The translations under genes and the position numbers were made by a program. A DNA stretch of 64,000 nt from Arenibacter catalasegens. Its GTDB lineage: Bacteria; Bacteroidota; Bacteroidia; Flavobacteriales; Flavobacteriaceae. The DNA is taken from NCBI RefSeq assembly GCF_002909235.1, contig NZ_PHQQ01000008.1, forward strand, positions 95,966-159,965, read 5' to 3'. The notes under the pieces were generated by a model. The model had not been told where the DNA came from. It made no database searches and was given only the letters and a program-made list of their open reading frames with translations. Shown here piece by piece: positions 1 through 8,305 of the stretch (position 1 is its first letter; every line of letters begins with the position of its first letter).

Positions 1-172
1 ATACTCAATATCAATACTAATTAAAAAAAAAGGAAGCCAATGAAAACCAACTAAAACAAGTGCACTAGAAAAATCACTTTTACAAAAAAACCGGAAAATG
101 TTGACGCATTTCCCGGCATAAGAAAGTGACATCAACAAACGAAATGCTTAATCACCAAAACTTTACAAAAGT

Positions 173-3100
173 ATGAAAAAATTAAATTTAGTCAGGCCTT
201 TCCATGTGGATTGGCTAAGCAAACATCATTTAAAGATGAAACTAACTACACTTTTACTAATAGTTTCTCTTTTTAAAATTCAGGCCAATACATACGGACA
301 GAACACAAAAATTACATTAAACCTTAAAAACGTGAGTGTTCAACAGGTTTTTAATGAAATAGAATCCCTTTCGGATTTTAGGTTTCTGTACAACCATGAA
401 AAGGTGAATTTAAAGAGAACTGTTTCCGTTAACGTGAATAAAGAGCCTATATCAAATATTTTGGAAGATTTATTTGAAGCAACGGATATTTATTTCAGCG
501 TCAAGAACAAGCAGATTATTTTAAAAACGGGCAAAACAATTAAAGCCATTGCCCCCTTAAATAATACTGTTGAACAACAAACTGTAAGCGGAACCATTAC
601 CGATGCTGACGGCACCCCCTTACCTGGGGCAAACATTGTGGAAAAAGGAACCACCAATGGGGTTACAGCCGATTTTGACGGTAATTTTTCACTAGATGTA
701 GCCAATCAGAATACAACCCTAGTTATTTCCTACATAGGATTTGCATCCAAAGAAATTCCTCTGAATGGACAAACTACTATTTCGGTTAGTTTGGAAGAAA
801 GTGCCGCTGGATTGGATGAGGTAGTCTTGATCGGGTATGGTACCCAGAAGAAAAGTGACCTTACCGGTGCCGTGGGCTCAATTAAATCAGAAGAATTGGC
901 GGAAAGACCCGCATCCTCATTGAACCAGGCCATGGCCGGTAAGGTGGCAGGTGTGAACATAACTTCTGGCTCTGGAAGACCAGGGGGTAGAACAGTTGTA
1001 CGAATCCGTGGTAATACCTCAGTAAGTATCGCCAATACCCCACTCTATGTAATAGATGGTGTTATCCTAAATGCGACCGGTTTATCTAACGGAAGTACCC
1101 CTATAGATTACCTGAATCCCAATGATATTGCATCCATTGAAATCTTAAAGGATGCTTCCGCGACAGCCATTTATGGTGCCAGAGGTGCCAATGGTGTAAT
1201 TCTGGTGTCTACCAAAAAAGGCACTACTTCAGGTGAAACCCGTCTTAATTATGATGTGGATTTCAGTATAGGAACATTACCTAAAAAGCTTGATCTGTTA
1301 AATTCTGAAGAGTTTCTTCGCGTTGAGGAAATTGCATATGCCAATGCCGAAAAATTTGACCCGGATGGATGGGCAGGTGGAAGATATGCCGACCCTAGAT
1401 TAAAAAGAACCGACCCTAGACTCTTTGATGGAAGTGGCAACCCACTTTATGATACCGATTGGCAAGATGAAGCTATTAGGGACGCTATTACCCAAAATCA
1501 CCAACTTTCATTTACAGGTGGTAACCAAAAATCCAATTTTGGACTGTTTATGGGTTTTAGGGATGAAGAAGGACTTATAGTAGAATCATGGCTGAAGCGC
1601 TATTCAGGTAGATTTACTTTGGATACGGAGGTTAACGACTGGTTAAAAGTCGGAGGTAGCCTAAGCTACAACGACCAAAACGAAAAGCAAGTAGACCAAC
1701 TTGGAGGTGGTGGGATCACCACAATGCGTCAAGTTTATGAGGCCCTACCTATTATACCGGTCCGTTATGAAGATGGCACTTGGGGATCTAACATACACTA
1801 TCCAGGAATGGAAGGTGGTGGTAGCCCAGTGGCGGTTGCGAACGATCGTAGATATTTCCTCAAGACCCAGACCGTTTTGGGTAGCTTCTACGGCGATATT
1901 AAATTCAATAAGAACCTTCAATTACGAACTACCTTAGGAACCAATATCATTAACCAAAGAAACGATTATTACGGAGGTAAGGACCTAAGATATATAGCCT
2001 TGCCCGATGGTGCTGCAAGTGTCTCAAACTCACGTTATAATTCTTGGCAATTTGAAAACTATTTGACCTATAACAAAGATTTTGACAGCAATAATTCCTT
2101 AACGGCCATGGCAGGACTTTCCTGGCAACATGTTGATCAATTCAGTTCACTGGCATCTACACGAGGGTTTGCCGACGACTTTTATGGCTTTAACAACCTT
2201 GGTGCAGGGTCTAACCCCCAGACACCAACGTCGAGCAAAACTGCTTACGGGCTAAACTCCTATTTTGGACGTGTCAACTATAACTACATGAACAAATATT
2301 TGTTTACCCTTACAGGTAGAGCTGACGGATCTTCTAAATTTGGACCGGAAAATCAGTTTGCCTTTTTCCCATCAGCTGCATTGGCCTGGAGGGCTTCCGA
2401 AGAGGATTTTCTCTCACAGAACGAAACCATTTCCAATCTTAAAATTAGGGCTAGTTACGGTGCAACAGGTAACTCTGAATTACCAGCTTACCAAGGATTG
2501 GCCGGCTTGTCCAATGGTTCGGTAATTTTTAATGGCTCACGCTCCGCTTATACTGTCGCAGGTCGTATGGCCAACCCCGATTTAAAATGGGAAAAAACGG
2601 AACAGGTAGATGCCGGTGTTGAATTGGGTCTCTTTAATAATCGTATCGGGTTGGAGCTTGATGTGTACCGAAAGTTGACTTCCGATATGCTCCTTAATGC
2701 TCCGGTTCCCTCTTCAAGTGGTTTTACCAATGTATTTAGAAACGTTGGAAGTTTGGAAAACAAGGGTGTTGAAATTAGTTTGAATACTGTCAATTTTGAT
2801 AATGAACTATTTGGCTGGAGCAGTAACTTCAATATTTCAATTAATAAGAACGAAGTAACTGCACTTTCAGGAGGTTCCGATATTTTCTTGGGGTCTACAT
2901 TGATTCGCGTTGGCGAACCGGTAGGTACCTTCTTCGGATATATTGATGAGGGTACATGGAACACGGATGAGGCAGCCCAAGCAGCTATATATGATAGATT
3001 GCCAGGTGATATCAAATACCGTGATCTTAACAATGATGGGGCCATCAATAGCGATGACCGTGCCATCATTGGGAAAGGTATTGCCGACGGTTTTGGAACC

Positions 3101-3580
3101 TTTTCAAATACCTTCAGATATGCCGATTTTGAACTATTGGTAGACTTGCAGTTTCAATATGGCAATAGTGTAATGTACCGTGACGAACACTCTGCTGAAG
3201 ACCGTCAGACAATTGCCAATAGCTTCGCGACAGTTTTAAATGCGTGGACTCCGGATAATCAAGATACCGATATTGCCCAAATAAGACCAATTGCTGCTGG
3301 ATATGATACCAATAACGATTCAGGGAAATTAAAGGATGGTTCCTTTTTAAGAGGAAGAAACTTGATGCTTTCCTATGTCTTCAAACCTGAATTGGTGGAG
3401 CGTTTACACTTGAATCGTCTTAGGGTATATACCTCGGTGCAGAACTTTTTTGTAGCAACGAAATATCCGGGGTACGACCCTGAAAGTTCGAATGGTGGTG
3501 GAGCTTTCGATCAAGGATTCTCCCTATACGATTATCCGAGACCACGAACCTTTATGCTAGGATTAAATGTTGGACTATAA
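173..3580 (+). CDS. SusC/RagA-family TonB-dependent receptor with STN domain
   Basis: This is an outer-membrane glycan importer, the barrel half of a SusC/SusD pair, taking up oligosaccharides with TonB energy. At 1135 aa it has family-typical length. A long charged n-region and hydrophobic core end near residue 43 (ANTYGQ). An STN (secretin/TonB short N-terminal) domain covers about 50-125 and a carboxypeptidase-D-like beta-sandwich about 137-222 (SGTITDADGTPLPGANI). The plug covers about 225-350 (DEVVLIGYGTQKK to GVILVSTKKG) and the rest is barrel. In this family an STN domain usually signals to an anti-sigma factor (FecR type); none lies in the window, though only 172 bp upstream are visible. 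The susD gene follows after 19 bp. Residue 22 is another possible start, but the longer n-region is common in STN-type SusC proteins. Confidence 0.95.
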   Translation: MKKLNLVRPFHVDWLSKHHLKMKLTTLLLIVSLFKIQANTYGQNTKITLNLKNVSVQQVFNEIESLSDFRFLYNHEKVNLKRTVSVNVNKEPISNILEDLFEATDIYFSVKNKQIILKTGKTIKAIAPLNNTVEQQTVSGTITDADGTPLPGANIVEKGTTNGVTADFDGNFSLDVANQNTTLVISYIGFASKEIPLNGQTTISVSLEESAAGLDEVVLIGYGTQKKSDLTGAVGSIKSEELAERPASSLNQAMAGKVAGVNITSGSGRPGGRTVVRIRGNTSVSIANTPLYVIDGVILNATGLSNGSTPIDYLNPNDIASIEILKDASATAIYGARGANGVILVSTKKGTTSGETRLNYDVDFSIGTLPKKLDLLNSEEFLRVEEIAYANAEKFDPDGWAGGRYADPRLKRTDPRLFDGSGNPLYDTDWQDEAIRDAITQNHQLSFTGGNQKSNFGLFMGFRDEEGLIVESWLKRYSGRFTLDTEVNDWLKVGGSLSYNDQNEKQVDQLGGGGITTMRQVYEALPIIPVRYEDGTWGSNIHYPGMEGGGSPVAVANDRRYFLKTQTVLGSFYGDIKFNKNLQLRTTLGTNIINQRNDYYGGKDLRYIALPDGAASVSNSRYNSWQFENYLTYNKDFDSNNSLTAMAGLSWQHVDQFSSLASTRGFADDFYGFNNLGAGSNPQTPTSSKTAYGLNSYFGRVNYNYMNKYLFTLTGRADGSSKFGPENQFAFFPSAALAWRASEEDFLSQNETISNLKIRASYGATGNSELPAYQGLAGLSNGSVIFNGSRSAYTVAGRMANPDLKWEKTEQVDAGVELGLFNNRIGLELDVYRKLTSDMLLNAPVPSSSGFTNVFRNVGSLENKGVEISLNTVNFDNELFGWSSNFNISINKNEVTALSGGSDIFLGSTLIRVGEPVGTFFGYIDEGTWNTDEAAQAAIYDRLPGDIKYRDLNNDGAINSDDRAIIGKGIADGFGTFSNTFRYADFELLVDLQFQYGNSVMYRDEHSAEDRQTIANSFATVLNAWTPDNQDTDIAQIRPIAAGYDTNNDSGKLKDGSFLRGRNLMLSYVFKPELVERLHLNRLRVYTSVQNFFVATKYPGYDPESSNGGGAFDQGFSLYDYPRPRTFMLGLNVGL

Positions 3581-3599
3581 CCATATAAAAGATAAAAAA

Positions 3600-5108
3600 A
3601 TGAAAATCTATAGAAACTTTATAAGAGCTATAGCCGTCGTAACCGCAATATCAAGCATAACGGCATGTAGTAATTTTTTGGATGAAGAAGATGAATCCAA
3701 CTTCACAACCGACACCTACTTTACCACGGCTGCGCACGCCCAAAGTGCCGTTAATGGGGCATATGAACCATTAATTTCAATTACCAACAGTGGTTTTGGC
3801 GGAGGTACATGGATGATGTTAGAGTTTGCCACAGGCTTGGCGAACACCTCCTTGGGACAGGCCACCAATATTTACTTGGTAAAGGATTTAATTAATAATT
3901 CGGACAATGGATATGGAAGCAGTTTCTGGACCGGATATTATTTAGGCATCTCAAGGGCCAACTTGGCAATTGAAAAAATCCCCGAAATAAATATGGACGA
4001 AGCTTTAAAGCAAAAGTATTTGGCGGAAGCCAAATTCTTTAGGGCCTATTATTATTTTGGCTTGGTAAGAATGTTCGGAAACATTCCTATCATTACCAAT
4101 TCGGTAGATTTGGGCTCGGAGCAATTATTCCCTGAACAATCTTCGCCAGAAGCGGTCTATGACTTAATTGTTAGCGATCTTACGGCAGCCGAAAGCGCTG
4201 GCTTAGCTTGGAGAGATCTATCTGGTAGAGTATCTTTGGGCGCAGTTAAAACCCTATTGGCAGATGTATATTTGACCATGGCAGGCTACCCGCTCCAAAA
4301 AACAGAGAATTACGCGCTTGCCGCCGCCAAGGCTAAAGAGGTTATGGATTCTGACGTGTTTGCTCTTTTTGATACCTATGACGAGTTGCATGACCCTGCC
4401 ACCAAAAACACAGGGGAATACATCTTTATGACCCAATTCGCGGCAGGTATTCAAGATGGAAACTGGCAGCCGGGAATTTTACCATATAACTTGGGAATTT
4501 CGGCCTATTCAGCCCAAACCGGTGGTATCTTTTCAACGAATGAGTTTGTAGCTTCCTACGAGGTGGGCGACAAACGGGCGGAAGAAAAGCAATTCTATTT
4601 TAACAGCTATACTTTAGATTCCGATCGCAACACCAGTGTCAATCTGGGAGCCCCGTATATCTTTAAACATTTTGATATTGAAGCACAAGAAGGAAGTGCC
4701 CAATCAGATTTGAACTGGTGCCTCTATCGCTATGCCGATGTATTGCTGATGTATGCGGAAGCAGCGAACGAAGCTGAAAGCGGACCCTCAACAGCATCTT
4801 ATGGTGCAGTCAATCTAATTAGGCAACGTGCTGAAATTGGTGATTTGACAGGTCTTTCACAGGCCGCCTTTAGAGATGCAGTACAGATAGAGCGAATTCA
4901 TGAGTTGAGTTTTGAAAATAAGACATGGTATGACATGGTGAGATGGAGAAAAGCATATAACTCTGAAACCAACACATTGGAAGATTTTGTGGGCCATAAC
5001 TTCTCTTACTTACCAAATAAAGCGCTAACCGCGAGAGAACTTTTGTTTCCGATACCAACATCTGAAATGCAGAACAACCCTAATCTAGCACAAAATACGG
5101 GTTACTAA
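3600..5108 (+). CDS. SusD/RagB-family glycan-binding lipoprotein
   Basis: This surface lipoprotein would cap the preceding SusC barrel and capture the glycan. The ATG at 3600 gives a 502-aa protein with a lipoprotein signal ending SSITAC, so Cys20 would be lipidated. The frame stays open upstream to 3567, but that extension overlaps susC and would bury the signal peptide, so it was not used. After the Cys come the acidic stretch (FLDEED) and the N-terminal SusD signature (TDTYFTTAAHAQSAVNGAYEPL region). The C-terminal half carries the usual RYADVLLMYAEAANE motif, and the tail has LFPIPTSEMQNNPNL followed by NTGY. Both halves of the family (SusD-like N and RagB/SusD C) are present and complete. 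Ligand specificity cannot be read from the sequence. Confidence 0.94.
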   Translation: MKIYRNFIRAIAVVTAISSITACSNFLDEEDESNFTTDTYFTTAAHAQSAVNGAYEPLISITNSGFGGGTWMMLEFATGLANTSLGQATNIYLVKDLINNSDNGYGSSFWTGYYLGISRANLAIEKIPEINMDEALKQKYLAEAKFFRAYYYFGLVRMFGNIPIITNSVDLGSEQLFPEQSSPEAVYDLIVSDLTAAESAGLAWRDLSGRVSLGAVKTLLADVYLTMAGYPLQKTENYALAAAKAKEVMDSDVFALFDTYDELHDPATKNTGEYIFMTQFAAGIQDGNWQPGILPYNLGISAYSAQTGGIFSTNEFVASYEVGDKRAEEKQFYFNSYTLDSDRNTSVNLGAPYIFKHFDIEAQEGSAQSDLNWCLYRYADVLLMYAEAANEAESGPSTASYGAVNLIRQRAEIGDLTGLSQAAFRDAVQIERIHELSFENKTWYDMVRWRKAYNSETNTLEDFVGHNFSYLPNKALTARELLFPIPTSEMQNNPNLAQNTGY

Positions 5109-5220
5109 TTTAAGCTGACTTTTGGAATACTCAAAAATGGTATTCCACATAGGCCAAGAAGCTATTAAGTACTTATTATTCATTTCTTGAAAGCCTAAAA
5201 AGCGTCAAGAAATAAGGCAA

Positions 5221-5266
5221 ATAAACAAGACACGGGCAGGAATTTTCTCCCCGTGTCTTTGTTTAT
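5221..5266 (+). terminator. Hairpin terminator after the first susCD pair
   Basis: Left arm 5221-5236 and right arm 5250-5266 pair over about 16 bp with one bulged base around a 13-nt loop. The stem reads ACACGGG / CCCGTGT at its top. It lies 112 bp after the susD stop and probably ends that transcript. The trailing T-run is weak (GTTTATATTA). Confidence 0.6.
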
Positions 5267-5695
5267 ATTATAGAGCTGCTATCCCCAATCCACTGTACAT
5301 TTGTGCCGGATAGGTGATTATATAAACCTGTCTCTATTAAAACAGCTTAACGCTGTGTTTAATGTAAAAAAGCACTATCATCAACATCAATTGAACTAAA
5401 CTGGTTAAAATAGCTAGTAAAACACCGATTATACAGGACAGGAATCCCTGGCTTACCTCTTTCTCTTATTAATCTACATTAAATATATATACCATAATCT
5501 AAGCTATTGTATAAAAAATGCAAAAATAATATCAGTGTTTGTCAGTTAATTGGTAGCACACAAGAGACTAACCTATTATCTTGCATAAGATTTCAATAGC
5601 GAAATTGATTGCTAAAATATTAGAGTTTTAAAATTTTAGGTTCACATTAAATTCCTCTAGGTGAATCTGATAAAAGTTGAGTTGAGTTAGTTTTG

Positions 5696-5733
5696 AAAAA
5701 TCCGGATACCGTTTAGGTTCCGGATTTTTTTTA
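5696..5733. terminator. Bidirectional terminator downstream of araC
   Basis: The arms AAAAATCCGGA (5696-5706) and TCCGGATTTTT (5719-5729) are complementary, with flanking A and T runs on both strands. It can therefore stop transcripts from either side. It lies 32 bp beyond the araC stop. Confidence 0.65.
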
Positions 5734-5764
5734 TAGACTGAAAGACTAAATGAATGTGCCATTA

Positions 5765-6622
5765 TTACCTTTGCAGTCTTCTATAGGATTTGGGCGTAGC
5801 ACCAGTAAACTTCTTAAAAGTGGTTGCAAAATATTGGGAGGAACCAAAACCTAGACCAAATGCCACCTCAGTAATCGTTTTGGTGGTCAGCAAATCTACT
5901 TTTGCCTGTTCAATCTTTTGTCTATTCACATATTCCTTTGGGGGCATTCCAGATTCCTTCTTAAACCAAGCCTTAAAGTACCCCGTGGACATTCCCACTA
6001 AATTGGCCATTTCATCCACATATATAATTCTAAAGAGATTGGTCTGTATATATTTATCCAGTGTATTTAATTTCATGGATGGCGAACTATGCTGTTTTTT
6101 TTGGGAAAGGATAACGGTTTCCAACAATAATTGGGTAATTAATTGATCTACCATTATTCTGGACAATAAGGAGCTCCTATATCCCAAATGTCCCACCAAT
6201 TTTTCCAAAATATATTTTAGTTGAAAGGAACCTTTAAATATATATTCGGATTTATCTAGTAGTGCATCTAGCAAAAATTCCGACTGTTTTTTGGGCATGT
6301 TACAAAGTTTCCCACTGGAGCTATCCACGATTATCTGAAGCCAAAATAATTCTCCTTTATCTTCAGGAAATTCCCCCGTACTGTGCACGGTATCCGGAGG
6401 CACCACAAAAATATCATTTCCGTTAAGTTCGTATAATTGCTCCCCAATCTGGTAATATTGTTTCCCCTTCATACAAAAACAGATTTCTAGAGCACTTTGG
6501 TGTCGATGTCCTTTCAAACCAGGTTTTACCTCCTTATAGCGATAGTGACCAAAGGACAAACCCCTTTTTATGCCAAAATCTCGCAGATTAAATACCTTTC
6601 TTTCCTGTGTAATTAAATCCAT
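5765..6622 (-). CDS. AraC-family transcriptional regulator with cupin sensor domain
   Basis: A 285-aa regulator. The N-terminal half (about 20-110) has a cupin-type sensor with GHRHQSALEICFCMKG followed by the VVPPDTVHST turn. The C-terminal about 100 residues hold the two-helix-turn-helix AraC DNA-binding domain, including YVDEMANLVGMSTGYFKAWFKK and the second helix region ITEVAFGLGFGSSQYFATTFKK, ending in TGATPKSYRR. Such proteins usually sense a sugar or related small molecule and activate nearby catabolic genes. It is divergent from the PhyH-type gene at 6710 with only 87 bp between the starts, so it most likely controls that operon from the shared region. The effector is unknown. Confidence 0.93.
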   Translation of the reverse strand: MDLITQERKVFNLRDFGIKRGLSFGHYRYKEVKPGLKGHRHQSALEICFCMKGKQYYQIGEQLYELNGNDIFVVPPDTVHSTGEFPEDKGELFWLQIIVDSSSGKLCNMPKKQSEFLLDALLDKSEYIFKGSFQLKYILEKLVGHLGYRSSLLSRIMVDQLITQLLLETVILSQKKQHSSPSMKLNTLDKYIQTNLFRIIYVDEMANLVGMSTGYFKAWFKKESGMPPKEYVNRQKIEQAKVDLLTTKTITEVAFGLGFGSSQYFATTFKKFTGATPKSYRRLQR

Positions 6623-6709
6623 AAAAAATGTACAAAAAAGTAATATAGTATAAAATTAGAAGACTTTAGTATATTTAAATTACATATTTGGAATCTATAA
6701 ACTTGAAAT

Positions 6710-7438
6710 ATGGAAACAAAAAAAACAAAGTTCAAAAAGGACGGATATATTAAAATTGAAAGCCTACTTTCCCAAGCGGAAGTGGACGCACTTAGGACCA
6801 TATACGATGAATTATTACAGGACAAGGTCAAAACAGCCCATTTGCGGAGCGACCTAGCTGGCGTAGAAGTCGATCCCAACAAAAAAATTGAACGTATTAC
6901 CCAAATAATGAGACCCAGTAGCCTGGTTCCGGAATTGCTGAAAACCAGCACTTATAAAAAAGCTTCACAATGGGCCAAAGACCTTTTAGGGGAGGACATG
7001 GACCTAGATTTTGACATGATGATCAATAAAGATCCAAACACCAATACACCAACTCCATGGCATCAGGACGCCGCCTATTGGATTAATATGCCAGACCAAA
7101 GATCCGCTAGCTGTTGGATTGCTTTGGATGAGGTGTTCGAAGAAAATGGTTGCATGTGGTTTATTCCCAAAACAGAGGGAAGACCAATTCTGCCACATAA
7201 AAACATGCCAAACGGAGGGGCCCTATTTTGCGAAACCGATACCTCAAAAGCCCAAAGTATCCCCTTACTTCCTGGCGGATGTACCTTTCATGACGGACAT
7301 ACCCTTCATTTTAGCCAAGGCAATTCCACAGCAACACAGCGTAGAGCATTGATTTTAAACTTTAGACCCAAAAAAATGATCGATTATGAAAGGGAACAGG
7401 GGGTAGATCATACCGGGGAAAGAAAACAGAGAAATTAA
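6710..7438 (+). CDS. Phytanoyl-CoA dioxygenase (PhyH) family oxygenase
   Basis: A predicted Fe(II)/2-oxoglutarate-dependent oxygenase of 242 aa, cytoplasmic with no signal peptide. The iron-binding triad is visible: H118 and D120 in WHQDAAYW, and the distal H200 in LHFSQGN. An Arg follows in the QRRALILNF segment, where this family binds 2-oxoglutarate. PhyH-family members hydroxylate many small molecules, so the substrate is unclear. The gene opens an apparent operon with a sugar isomerase-like gene 13 bp downstream and the GH89 gene after that, and is divergent from an AraC regulator. This places it in catabolism of a sugar released by the locus, possibly removing a methyl or alkyl group. 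That role is inference from context. Confidence 0.88.
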   Translation: METKKTKFKKDGYIKIESLLSQAEVDALRTIYDELLQDKVKTAHLRSDLAGVEVDPNKKIERITQIMRPSSLVPELLKTSTYKKASQWAKDLLGEDMDLDFDMMINKDPNTNTPTPWHQDAAYWINMPDQRSASCWIALDEVFEENGCMWFIPKTEGRPILPHKNMPNGGALFCETDTSKAQSIPLLPGGCTFHDGHTLHFSQGNSTATQRRALILNFRPKKMIDYEREQGVDHTGERKQRN

Positions 7439-7451
7439 AATAATGTAAGAT

Positions 7452-8267
7452 ATGATTCTTAAATTAATATACCCCCGTTGGGGAAGTTCAGATTTATCTT
7501 GGTCCGTATTTCTAAATAAAGTAAAGCAGGCCGGGTACCATGGTGTAGAAATAGACCTTCCTTTAAATGGTGTTAAAAAGAAAGAAATTTGTTCCATGCT
7601 AGTGGATTTGGAAATGGATTTTGTTGCCCAACATTGGGAAACACAGGAAGTAAATTTTGAAAAACATCAAGAAAAGTTGAAACGGCATTTATACAATCTA
7701 GTGGAAGCCGAACCCCTGATGGTGAATTCGCATACGGGTATGGATTTCTTTACATACGCCGAAAATGCCACTTTGATTGAAATGGCCCATAAAATAGAAC
7801 TTGAGACTGGGATTATGATTGCCCACGAAACCCATCGTTCCCGATTTTCATTTGCCGCCCACGCTTGTTTGCCCTTTTTAGAAGAATATCCATTTCTGAA
7901 ACTCACCTCCGACTTATCACATTGGTGTTGTGTGGCAGAATCTTTATTGGAAAATCAACCTAGAGCAGTGCAAAAAGCTATTGAACATACTTATCACATC
8001 CATGCCAGGGTAGGTTCATCCCAGAGCCCACAGGTATTAGACCCTAGGGACGAAAATTATAAAAATGAACTTGATCGGTTCAAGGAATGGTGGGGTCTGA
8101 TGATTGAAAATGCCTTAGAAAAGAAGCGCCCATTTATCACGATCACTCCCGAATATGGTCCACATCCCTACACTCCTTACAAGACCAATACTAAAATACC
8201 AATGAACGACCAATGGGAAATCAATGAATTTATTCGAAAGGAGATTATAGAAAACTACACGAAATAA
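7452..8267 (+). CDS. Xylose isomerase-like TIM-barrel sugar isomerase/epimerase
   Basis: A 271-aa cytoplasmic protein resembling the sugar phosphate isomerase/epimerase (AP endonuclease 2-like TIM-barrel) superfamily. It opens with a strand containing KLIYPRWG and a GYHGVEIDLP turn. Candidate metal ligands are the Glu in AHETHRSRF, the Asp/His in TSDLSHWC, the His in HIHARVG and the Glu in ITPEYGPHPY near the C-terminus, in the order seen in this fold. The family includes ketose epimerases, isomerases and inosose dehydratases, so the reaction is not fixed. It starts 13 bp after the PhyH-type gene and 38 bp before the GH89 gene, consistent with intracellular processing of the released sugar. 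Confidence 0.85.
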   Translation: MILKLIYPRWGSSDLSWSVFLNKVKQAGYHGVEIDLPLNGVKKKEICSMLVDLEMDFVAQHWETQEVNFEKHQEKLKRHLYNLVEAEPLMVNSHTGMDFFTYAENATLIEMAHKIELETGIMIAHETHRSRFSFAAHACLPFLEEYPFLKLTSDLSHWCCVAESLLENQPRAVQKAIEHTYHIHARVGSSQSPQVLDPRDENYKNELDRFKEWWGLMIENALEKKRPFITITPEYGPHPYTPYKTNTKIPMNDQWEINEFIRKEIIENYTK

Positions 8268-8305
8268 GTACTGATTTCTTTAGACTTAAGATCAACACAA
8301 TTTTT

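Larger units (their letters stand above)
5109..5764. other. Intergenic region between susD and araC
   Basis: A 656-bp AT-rich stretch between a plus-strand and a minus-strand gene. Apart from the two hairpins at 5221-5266 and 5696-5733, no gene, RNA or repeat is visible. No open frame here looks like a protein. Confidence 0.5.
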
